Both the position numbers and the translations under genes were made by a program. Below the pieces are notes generated by a model that was not told the origin of the DNA, searched no databases, and saw only the letters and a list, made by a program, of their open reading frames with translations. Shown piece after piece: positions 1 to 6,397 of a stretch of 7,924 nucleotides of DNA (within the stretch, counting starts at the first letter, position 1; every line of letters begins with the position of its first letter). The stretch spans positions 1 to 7,924 of the forward strand of contig JAABSS010000508.1 in NCBI GenBank assembly GCA_011390235.1, given 5' to 3'. The stretch is from Desulfotignum sp. GTDB taxonomy: Bacteria; Desulfobacterota; Desulfobacteria; Desulfobacterales; Desulfobacteraceae.

Positions 1-1255
1 GGTACATGGTCTTGGGCCGGGTAAATGCCTCGGCCAGAAAGATGGTTTCCGGGTACGCTTTTTTGCAATCCTCAATGAGCCATTCCCAGAACCGCAATGG
101 TTTGGTGTGGGGATTGTCGATTCTGAATATCCGGATTCCCTTGTCTATCCAAAAATGAATGACCCCCAAAAGTTCGTGCCGCAGGCTTTCATAATGGGAA
201 GATTCAAATGCAAATGGATAGATATCCTGATATTTTTTCGGGGGATTTTCTGCATACTGCACTGTACCGTCTGCCCGCCACTGAAACCATTCCGGATGGT
301 CAGTGACATACGGGTGGTCCGGGCTGCACTGAAACGCGATATCCAGTGCGATATCGATACCGTATTCCCCGGCCCTGGCCTTGAGCTGCAAAAAATCTTC
401 CATGGTCCCCAGTTCCGGATGAATGGCGGTGTGTCCGCCCTCGTCAGCACCAATGGCCCAGGGACTGCCGGGATCCCCCGGCCCGGCCGTGACCGTGTTG
501 TTCTTTCCCTTGCGGTAGCTGCGCCCGATGGGATGGATGGGCGGCAGATACAGCACATCAAATCCCATCTCTGCAATATAAGGCAGCCGGTTGATACAGT
601 CCGTGAAAGTACCGTGACGGGCTGCATCGTCATCGGCACAGGAACGGGGGAACATTTCATACCAGGTGCTGTACAGGGCCTTGCGCGGCTCGATTCTCAG
701 GAGCAGCACCTTTGGATAATCCACCTGGCTGCTGAGATCCGGATACCGTTTCATAAGCCCGGCAAAGACGGTATCGTTGAGAAAAACATCCGGGTGTTCT
801 GCCGCCCCCTCTGACATGAGCTGCTCTGCCAGACGGTTCAGCTGATCGGCGTCTTCCTTTTCTGCCCGCCCTGCCGCTTCTGTGGCCATGCGCGCACCCT
901 CCATCAGTTCCACAGATACGTTCTGGCCGTCTGCCCGCTTTTTTGATACCTGACTGCGCCAGGTATCAAACCGGTCTATCCAGGCGGTGACCGTGTATTC
1001 ATAGATTCCCATTTCATGGGGAATAAAAGAGGCCTGCCACAGGTCGTTCACCAGCAGCTGCATGGGCATGCGCCGCCACTGGGAAGCCCCTGCCCTGCGG
1101 TACAGCAGCCGGGCCGCCAGACGGTCATGGCCGTCCACAAAAATATCTGCTGAAATGGTCACTGTTTCATTTACGGCCCGCCTGGCTGGAAAACGGCCGT
1201 TGTCAACAGAAGGGGTTACATTTTCGATCACAACGCGTTTTATGATGTCTGTCAT
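1..1255 (-). CDS. glgE: GlgE, alpha-1,4-glucan:maltose-1-phosphate maltosyltransferase (partial, C-terminus beyond left edge)
   Basis: GlgE (GH13 subfamily 3) transfers maltosyl units from alpha-maltose 1-phosphate to the non-reducing end of alpha-1,4-glucan in the cytoplasm. The frame is open from ATG at 1255 to the left edge, giving 418 residues of a protein that is usually about 650-700 long. Residues 1-110 form the N-terminal beta domain, followed by a helical insert and then the catalytic barrel. Family signatures visible are MFPRS (201-205), LPPIHPIGR (237-245), RKGKNN (248-253), PGDPGSPWAIG (259-269), AFQCSPDHP (307-315) and NPPKKYQDIYP (337-347). The predicted nucleophile is D380 in RIFRIDNPHTKP and the predicted acid/base is E409 in FLAEAFTRP; both sit 14 residues before the residues I recall for Streptomyces coelicolor GlgE (D394, E423). 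The start lies 55 nt after glgA, behind only a weak purine-rich ribosome site (AAGAGA). C-terminal domains cannot be judged. Confidence 0.95.
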   Translation of the reverse strand, partial: MTDIIKRVVIENVTPSVDNGRFPARRAVNETVTISADIFVDGHDRLAARLLYRRAGASQWRRMPMQLLVNDLWQASFIPHEMGIYEYTVTAWIDRFDTWRSQVSKKRADGQNVSVELMEGARMATEAAGRAEKEDADQLNRLAEQLMSEGAAEHPDVFLNDTVFAGLMKRYPDLSSQVDYPKVLLLRIEPRKALYSTWYEMFPRSCADDDAARHGTFTDCINRLPYIAEMGFDVLYLPPIHPIGRSYRKGKNNTVTAGPGDPGSPWAIGADEGGHTAIHPELGTMEDFLQLKARAGEYGIDIALDIAFQCSPDHPYVTDHPEWFQWRADGTVQYAENPPKKYQDIYPFAFESSHYESLRHELLGVIHFWIDKGIRIFRIDNPHTKPLRFWEWLIEDCKKAYPETIFLAEAFTRPKTMY

Positions 1256-1277
1256 GGTATTTTTCTCTTTTTTGGCT

Positions 1278-1315
1278 GTTAGCGGTTAGCGGTTAGCTGT
1301 TAGCTAAAAGCTAAC
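1278..1315. repeat. Tandem heptamer array GTTAGC(G/T) x4 plus one inverted copy
   Basis: Four head-to-tail 7-mers occupy 1278-1305 on the plus strand: GTTAGCG, GTTAGCG, GTTAGCT, GTTAGCT. After AAA an inverted copy AGCTAAC follows at 1309-1315. The array fills most of the 55-nt glgA-glgE spacer and its right end overlaps the glgA stop codon (TAG at 1313-1311). Each unit carries TAG on one strand and TAA on the other. Because 7 is not a multiple of 3, three successive units place stops in all six frames. The period-7 pattern is directly visible; its role and whether copy number varies are unknown. Confidence 0.9.
1299..1315 (-). other. Perfect 7-bp hairpin overlapping the glgA stop codon
   Basis: GTTAGCT and AGCTAAC flank a 3-nt loop, forming a perfect 7-bp stem. 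On the transcript the first arm contains the TAG stop of glgA. The upstream GTTAGC arm could instead pair with any of the other three GCTAAC copies downstream, giving competing stems with longer loops. No U-tract follows in the direction of transcription, so it does not look like an intrinsic terminator. It may influence termination of glgA translation, mRNA stability or glgE initiation; these roles are inference. Confidence 0.6.
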
Positions 1316-2879
1316 CATACAATTTTTCCACATACTGCTGTGCGGCATGCTGCCACGAAAACCGTGCAGCCGCCGCATTGTTTTTTATCTGCTGCCATTT
1401 TTCCGGATCGCTTTTGAACAGTTCAATGGCCTGGCAGGCGGTTTCAACAAAATTTTGTGCCTGGTCATCCAGATCGCTGCCCCCGAAACAAAACCCGTTC
1501 ACCCCATGAATGACAGTATCGCGCAACCCGCCGACAGCATGGACCACACAGGGCTGTCCATCCCGCATGGCCAGCATCTGACCGATGCCGCAGGGTTCAA
1601 AAGAACTGGGCATCAAAAAAAGGTCCCCATTGGCATACAGGGTCCGGGCTGCCTGATCTGAAAATCCGTGAAGGAATATAAAATTGGGAAACCAGGCTTC
1701 CAGATGGGTAAAAAACCGCACAAATTCCTCATGGCCGGTTCCCAGAAGCACATACACCCCGTCATCTCCCAGTGCAGTCAAAATCCGGGCCATGGCTGAC
1801 ATGCCGTTGTCCTGGCCCTGGCGCATGAGCAGCACCTTCTGCTCTGTCAGACGCGTAACACTGCTCAGCACCATTTTGGGGCGGTTGCGGCGCTGTAACA
1901 GGTCCGACAGGTTATGGCTGGCGATAAAGTCCGCACTGGACACTGTCTGCCGGCCGGCAGACCACTGCATAATCCGACGCTGAAAACTGCAGAACATTTC
2001 CGGCATCTCCATGACAGGGGGATGGCGGTTTTCCGGATAGTCGCAGCCGTTGAGGATGCCCGTCAGATTCCCTGTGTCATTTTCATGGGCCAGCACGGCT
2101 TGAAGCCCCTGGGCGCCGTGGAACCGGGGCAGGTCATCCGGCCGGCAGATCTCCTTTGCATAGGTCGGGGACACCGTATGCACCCTGTCTGAAAGGCGGA
2201 TGCCGCAGGCCATCAGGTTGCAGGCATCCGGCCACCGCGGATCCGCCACATCCAGCCAGTGCCAGGTGATATCGGGAAACCAGGCCGACAAGGAGGAGCT
2301 GCTGCCGGCCAGAGGCCGCACCCCCTGCAGGGCCAGATTGTGGATGGTAAACACCGTCCGGATGCTCTGCAATGGGGCGCAGGCAGGGTGATACCGACGC
2401 AGCAGCGCCACAAGTGCCGTATGCCAGTCATGCAGATGCATCACATCCGCCCGGGGTATGACTTGCTGGACCAGCGCAGCGGCAGCAGCACTGCAAAAGC
2501 AGGCAAACCGGGAACCATCACTGAAAAAGGGCTGATCATCCGGATCATGCACATAGATCTGGTGCTGCCCGGTGCGGGTATTTACTAACTCCAGAAAAGG
2601 GTGATGTATCACATACTGGGTGACCCCCGGGTGCACTTGCTTTGCCGGCACCCGGTACAGCTGTGCGTCATGAAGGGTCCCGCGGAATGGAAAACAGATG
2701 TCGGCCAGATGTTTTGCCCCTTTGGTCTCGTGCAGAAAACCGTATCCGGGCATGACAACGCTTACCTGGTGACCAAGGTCCGCCAGTGCCGGAGCTATGT
2801 CCCGCACCACATCCGCCACACCGCCCACCTTGGCATTGGGCAGGCTGTCATTTTCCGCAGCCATATGAACGATATGCAT
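1311..2879 (-). CDS. glgA: GlgA, glycogen synthase (ADP-glucose, GT5 family)
   Basis: Glycogen synthase transfers glucose from ADP-glucose to growing alpha-1,4-glucan in the cytoplasm. The 522-residue product has the two-lobed GT-B layout of GT5. The N-lobe has KVGGVADVV with the substrate-binding lysine at K17, HLHDWHTAL (148-156) and FTIHNLALQG (177-186). The C-lobe has TRLTEQK (342-348), SSFEPCG with the predicted catalytic glutamate at E428, and AVGGLRDTV (448-456). The family is usually about 480 long. The linker is divergent: GILNGCD (274-280) lacks the WNP..TD continuation usual in GlgA, and the glycine normally after TRLTxQK is valine. ATG at 2879 is chosen because it begins the typical MHIVHMAAEN start and overlaps the upstream TAA by one base (TAATG). 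The frame is open a further 146 codons upstream, over the VTT coding region. A GT5 variant with altered acceptor use is possible, but the catalytic residues are intact. Confidence 0.93.
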   Translation of the reverse strand: MHIVHMAAENDSLPNAKVGGVADVVRDIAPALADLGHQVSVVMPGYGFLHETKGAKHLADICFPFRGTLHDAQLYRVPAKQVHPGVTQYVIHHPFLELVNTRTGQHQIYVHDPDDQPFFSDGSRFACFCSAAAAALVQQVIPRADVMHLHDWHTALVALLRRYHPACAPLQSIRTVFTIHNLALQGVRPLAGSSSSLSAWFPDITWHWLDVADPRWPDACNLMACGIRLSDRVHTVSPTYAKEICRPDDLPRFHGAQGLQAVLAHENDTGNLTGILNGCDYPENRHPPVMEMPEMFCSFQRRIMQWSAGRQTVSSADFIASHNLSDLLQRRNRPKMVLSSVTRLTEQKVLLMRQGQDNGMSAMARILTALGDDGVYVLLGTGHEEFVRFFTHLEAWFPNFIFLHGFSDQAARTLYANGDLFLMPSSFEPCGIGQMLAMRDGQPCVVHAVGGLRDTVIHGVNGFCFGGSDLDDQAQNFVETACQAIELFKSDPEKWQQIKNNAAAARFSWQHAAQQYVEKLYG

Positions 2880-2881
2880 TA
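2877..2881 (-). promoter_or_regulatory. TAATG stop/start overlap coupling pld-vtt to glgA
   Basis: The TAA of the PLD-VTT gene (2881-2879) and the ATG of glgA (2879-2877) share one A. Such junctions usually allow a terminating ribosome to restart. The only ribosome-site-like sequence is AAGG about 11 nt before the ATG, which is part of the A-run described at 2891-2899. glgA translation therefore probably depends on translation of the gene before it. Confidence 0.75.
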
Positions 2882-5035
2882 TTGTTTCGCCTTTTTTTTC
2901 TGGATGCCCGACAGCCGCTTTGTCACCCACAGGTTGCCTGCAACCAGGGCGACTGCCAGTGCGGCTGCAATGAGCGCGTTTATCCAGTCGGGATGCGTTA
3001 TGGTGTGCAAGAGACGGTCTGCAAATATGGTAATTGCCAGAATGCCTGGCGTCATGCCCAGAGCCGTGCCCATCAGATAGTCTTTGAGCCGGATATGGGA
3101 CGCCCCGGCGATGAGATTGATCATGGTAAAGGGTGCCACCGGAATATTTCTGATAACCGCCACGGTTAAAATCCCTTTTTTCGCCATCTGCCGGCTGATA
3201 TGATTCAGCTTTTTTCCCGCCACTTTGCGGACCATCTGCTTTCCCAGACCGGCCCCTGCCAAAAAGGTTGCCAGCGCACTCAGCAGACACCCGCTCAAAG
3301 CATATAAAACAGCCCATTCCGGATCATATACCATGGCTGTCACACCCACCAGCAGCGTGATGGGAACCATCAAAAATCCTGCGGCAACATATACCGCCAT
3401 AACAATGGGAAAAGACATGGGATGACTGCGGATGGCACCGGCCCAGGCTGCCATGTTTTCTGTTGTGACCCACTGGGCAAGGGGAGACCAGCGCCAGGCC
3501 GCAGCCAGTCCGATCAGAATCACAAGCACCCCTGCCAGCTTTACCATCTGGGGTGCTTTGGACTGCTCCTGCCCATTTCGGGCAAACCGGTCCATCATGC
3601 GGTCAAATGCAACGGGCGACTCCGGATCCAGCAGTTCAGGGTCTTTGACAATAGCCGCGCCATCAAAGGGAAGGGACCGGCGGTAATCAAGTTTTTTTAA
3701 TCCGCGGCCCGATTCTTTGGATAAGGATGCGATGACCCGGTCCATGGATTTTTCTTCAGCAAAGGCGTTGGCCACCGCCTCAACAGATCTGCCTGAATGT
3801 TCGGCCAGAAGCCGGTTGCGCAGATTAGCGATTGCTTCACCCACACTGTCATCTTCTGCACCCTCAAATGCCAAAACACATTCAGAGTCAAACCGCATGG
3901 ACCGGTTGCTTAAATTGGCAGACCCGATGATTGCCACCCGGTCGTCCACGATCATAAGCTTGGCATGCACGTACAACGGGGTTTTGCCGTCTTCGAGCAC
4001 TGGATAAAAAACCCCCAGCCGGTGGTGCATATCAGCCGCAGACAGGTTTTTCAAAATCCGCGCCCGGATTGAATCCATGGTACTTTGTTCCAGCCAGCCG
4101 CTGGATGCTTCCGGCAGGATAATGCAGATGTCAGGACCCTGTTTTCGGGAAAGACTTTCTTTCAATATTTCAGCTATTTTGGCAGATGTCAGATACTGGT
4201 TTTCTATATAAATGCTTGTTTGGGCGGCAGCCACCGCATCCCTGTAAAGATTTTCCACCTCACAAACTTCTTTGCGGCCCTTGTAGGCAGGCAGGGTCCG
4301 TGATATCCCCAGCTGCATCTCCTTGAGATCCGGCTGGAGATTTTTGGGCCAGGGAGAGGCTGATCCGGGATTTTTCGATGCAGAATGCATTGCAATCTGC
4401 TTGCCGGTGGCCCATTTCCAGCGGTCTACAAACAATTGACCCAGGGCTGCGGCCGCCTCACCTTCCAGGGCCACCTGAATATCGTGAAAAGGGCTGTAGG
4501 GATCGCCCTCCGGGGTTACTCTCCGGGGGTCATCCAGGCGGTGTTCAGGTGTATCCCAGCGGCTGTTAGTCAAATCAAGTCCCCCGCAAAAAGCCACCTG
4601 GTTGTCGATCACCACCAGTTTCTGGTGTTGGGATGCCCCCATGGGATGCTGGTCATCCAGATGAAAAAAAACCCGGTCATGGGTTTTCCATCCCAGTTTA
4701 AAGATGGGCATCCATTCCCGTTCCATGGCATAAACCATGGGAAAATCCCAGCCCAAAATATACACATGCAGGCCGGGTGTACGTTTTGCCTTGGCATTGA
4801 GGAAAGTACCCAGATCTGTCTGGTCCTCGGAGGCCTCATCGTCCCGCAAAAGGGGTATCCTGCTGTCGATATCCCATGCAGCAATGAAAATTGTCTTTTG
4901 GGCCTGATCAATGGCATCAGCCACTGCCGCAAAATAGGCAGCACCATCAATTAAAAAGCCGGCTTTTTCCGCATGGGTCAGACACCAGCAATTTGATTTT
5001 TTTTTCAGCACATCTGCTGACATTCCCTTTTTCAT
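2879..5035 (-). CDS. Phospholipase D-like enzyme fused to a C-terminal VTT (DedA/TVP38) membrane domain
   Basis: This 718-residue protein joins a two-HKD phospholipase D catalytic half to a membrane domain. HKD motif 1 is HQKLVVID (H137, K139, D144), followed by GGLDLTNSRWDTPEHRLDD; motif 2 is HAKLMIVD (H357, K359, D364), followed by IGSANLSNRSM. IYIENQY (275-281) precedes motif 2. These signatures resemble the eukaryote-type PLD/transphosphatidylase branch, so it probably hydrolyses or exchanges phospholipid head groups; the substrate is unknown. Residues 498-514 look like a first membrane helix, and 541-703 form a VTT domain with several hydrophobic segments and the conserved-looking VIRNIPVAPFTMINLIAGAS (627-646). 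The basic C-terminal tail suggests a cytoplasmic C-terminus. No signal peptide is evident, so the PLD half is also likely cytoplasmic. The start at 5035 forms an ATGA overlap with mgtE; ATG at 5023 is an alternative. Cardiolipin synthase-like activity cannot be excluded. Confidence 0.9.
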   Translation of the reverse strand: MKKGMSADVLKKKSNCWCLTHAEKAGFLIDGAAYFAAVADAIDQAQKTIFIAAWDIDSRIPLLRDDEASEDQTDLGTFLNAKAKRTPGLHVYILGWDFPMVYAMEREWMPIFKLGWKTHDRVFFHLDDQHPMGASQHQKLVVIDNQVAFCGGLDLTNSRWDTPEHRLDDPRRVTPEGDPYSPFHDIQVALEGEAAAALGQLFVDRWKWATGKQIAMHSASKNPGSASPWPKNLQPDLKEMQLGISRTLPAYKGRKEVCEVENLYRDAVAAAQTSIYIENQYLTSAKIAEILKESLSRKQGPDICIILPEASSGWLEQSTMDSIRARILKNLSAADMHHRLGVFYPVLEDGKTPLYVHAKLMIVDDRVAIIGSANLSNRSMRFDSECVLAFEGAEDDSVGEAIANLRNRLLAEHSGRSVEAVANAFAEEKSMDRVIASLSKESGRGLKKLDYRRSLPFDGAAIVKDPELLDPESPVAFDRMMDRFARNGQEQSKAPQMVKLAGVLVILIGLAAAWRWSPLAQWVTTENMAAWAGAIRSHPMSFPIVMAVYVAAGFLMVPITLLVGVTAMVYDPEWAVLYALSGCLLSALATFLAGAGLGKQMVRKVAGKKLNHISRQMAKKGILTVAVIRNIPVAPFTMINLIAGASHIRLKDYLMGTALGMTPGILAITIFADRLLHTITHPDWINALIAAALAVALVAGNLWVTKRLSGIQKKKAKQ
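2891..2897 (-). other. Candidate -1 slippery heptamer A_AAA_AAG at the pld-vtt/glgA junction
   Basis: The last codons of the PLD-VTT gene are CAG AAA AAA AAG GCG AAA CAA TAA. In the zero frame this contains A_AAA_AAG, the X_XXY_YYZ heptamer used for -1 frameshifting in E. coli dnaX. After a -1 slip the reading continues GGC GAA ACA ATA ATG, that is G-E-T-I and then GlgA Met1 in frame. The product would have 715 + 4 + 522 = 1241 residues. A weak 5-bp stem (CATAT/ATATG, 2876-2862) starts 14 nt downstream. No strong upstream Shine-Dalgarno stimulator is visible. The heptamer and open frame are facts; frameshifting is a hypothesis. Confidence 0.4.
4997..5005 (-). repeat. A9 homopolymer early in pld-vtt (codons 11-13)
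   Basis: Nine adenines on the coding strand encode K11-K12-K13, ten codons after the start. Gain or loss of one base would send the ribosome into frames that stop within about 20 codons, so the tract could act as an on/off switch for the gene and, through coupling, for glgA. It is equally compatible with an ordinary lysine-rich N-terminus. Variability cannot be seen from one sequence. Confidence 0.45.
5032..5035 (-). promoter_or_regulatory. ATGA start/stop overlap coupling mgtE to pld-vtt
   Basis: The ATG of the PLD-VTT gene (5035-5033) overlaps the TGA of mgtE (5034-5032). No strong Shine-Dalgarno sequence precedes it, so initiation by ribosomes finishing mgtE is likely. This supports co-transcription of the two membrane-protein genes. 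Confidence 0.7.
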
Positions 5036-6387
5036 ATTGTACTGCCCAAAAATAGTGTCACCAGCCCCAGATAAATCAGCAGGCCCAGAATATCATTCAA
5101 CGTGGTTATAAACGGACCCGTGGCCAGCGCGGGATCGATACCGCATTTGTTTAATACAATCGGCACGGCAGAACCGGTAAAACCGGAATTCAGAACGACC
5201 AGCACCCCGGCCAGGGCCACAATGCTTCCCAATGCATAGTCAGAAAGCCACCAGCCGACAATCATGCCCAGAAGTCCCCCGCAGGCAATGCCGTTGATAA
5301 GCGCAACCTTCATTTCCAGCCAGAGCCGCTTTCGGATATTGACAAGACTGACATCCCCTGTCGCCAACCCCCTCACCACAATGGTGGATGCCTGGGTCCC
5401 TGTATTGCCGCCCATTCCCATGATTACCGGAAGAAAAAACGACAACGCAATGATTTTTTCCAGTGTTGTCTCAAACTGGTTGATCACAACAGCCGCCACA
5501 ATACCGCCTGCCACACCGGTTATGAGCCACGGCAGGCGTGCTCTGGAGATTTTCAGAAAAGATTCTTCAGCAATTTCATGCCCCATGGCTCCGGTCATTA
5601 AAGACAAATCTTCATCCACCTCTTTTTCGATCACATCAATGATGTCATCGTGGGTAATGCGGCCCAGCAGCAGACCGCTGTCATCCACCACAGGCATATT
5701 GACCAGGTCATGCTTTTTAAACAGCCTGGCCACTTCCTCCTGGTCCTGTCCGGCCGGGACAGAAATCACCTCGGGATTCATTATGTCCGTGATTTTCCGT
5801 CCAGGTGCCTCAATAAGCAGGTCCTTCAGTGAAACCACACCTGAAAGCCGGTCAAGGTGATCCAGGACCCAGACATGATAGAGGTTTTTCACCTGGTGTT
5901 TTTTTTCACGAATAAGGTCAATCACCTCCCCGACCGTACTGGTTTCCGGTATGGCAACATACGCCAGGTCCATTATGCCGCCGGCCGTCTCTTTCCCGTA
6001 TTGCAAAAGCTTTTCAAGTTCCCGGGACACATCGGGACCGCTCATCTCAAGAACGTCTTCGGCCCGTTCCTCTGAAAGATTGCCTAAAATATCGGCGGCA
6101 TCATCCGCATCCAGCTGGGTAATAATAACAGAAACCAGCTGGTTGTCCAGACCAGCCAGAACCTGTTTTTGCACAGGGCTTTCAATTTCCTTCAAAACCC
6201 CACCGGCCTTTTCAGCCGGCAACACAGAAAAAATGAAAAGTCTTTCATCAGGTTCCAGATGCTCAATAACATCTGCCATATCAGCAGAGGGAAATTCATC
6301 AAATATCCCTGCCAGAGCTCCGGCATCCTGCTGGTGAATGGCCCCTCTTATCCGCTTGAAAACTGTTTTTTTATCGGTCATATGCAT
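5032..6387 (-). CDS. mgtE: MgtE-family magnesium transporter/channel
   Basis: MgtE is a dimeric inner-membrane Mg2+ channel gated by intracellular Mg2+. The 451-residue product matches the usual length near 450. Residues about 10-135 form the acidic helical N domain. Two CBS domains follow at about 138-200 and 202-260; together these domains sense Mg2+. The membrane domain (about 283-448) has five hydrophobic segments. It carries the family signature MGMGGNTGTQASTIVVRGLATG split over 323-344, and NSGFTGSAVP (400-409). It also has DPALATGPFITTLND (418-432); D432 matches the pore aspartate D432 that I recall from Thermus MgtE. The start at 6387 (MHMTDKK) gives a normal N-terminus 10 nt after the mntP stop. 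ATG at 6381 is an alternative, while a start at 6435 would add 16 atypical residues and overlap mntP. Some family members carry Co2+ or other divalent cations. Confidence 0.95.
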   Translation of the reverse strand: MHMTDKKTVFKRIRGAIHQQDAGALAGIFDEFPSADMADVIEHLEPDERLFIFSVLPAEKAGGVLKEIESPVQKQVLAGLDNQLVSVIITQLDADDAADILGNLSEERAEDVLEMSGPDVSRELEKLLQYGKETAGGIMDLAYVAIPETSTVGEVIDLIREKKHQVKNLYHVWVLDHLDRLSGVVSLKDLLIEAPGRKITDIMNPEVISVPAGQDQEEVARLFKKHDLVNMPVVDDSGLLLGRITHDDIIDVIEKEVDEDLSLMTGAMGHEIAEESFLKISRARLPWLITGVAGGIVAAVVINQFETTLEKIIALSFFLPVIMGMGGNTGTQASTIVVRGLATGDVSLVNIRKRLWLEMKVALINGIACGGLLGMIVGWWLSDYALGSIVALAGVLVVLNSGFTGSAVPIVLNKCGIDPALATGPFITTLNDILGLLIYLGLVTLFLGSTI

Positions 6388-6397
6388 TTTGAAAAAA

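Noticed and set aside
107..814. 235-residue plus-strand open frame, and a 171-residue minus-strand frame at 145-660
   Set aside because: Both lie inside the glgE frame, which carries clear GlgE motifs throughout; neither shows a recognisable domain.
1299..1315. Rho-independent terminator after glgA
   Set aside because: The stem is short and no T-run follows on the minus strand; the next bases are more heptamers and then an A-rich stretch.
1278..1315. CRISPR array
   Set aside because: Units are 7 bp and directly adjacent with no spacers.
2880..3317. Upstream extension of glgA by 146 codons
   Set aside because: The extension overlaps the VTT coding region, has no domain, and the typical GlgA N-terminus starts at 2879. 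The open frame matters only for the frameshift idea.
4385..4954. 189-residue plus-strand open frame
   Set aside because: Opposite to the PLD catalytic half with its intact HKD motif; no domain or ribosome site seen.
5264..5860. 198-residue plus-strand open frame
   Set aside because: Ser/Thr/Pro/Arg-rich antisense shadow of mgtE, whose membrane and CBS motifs occupy the same bases.
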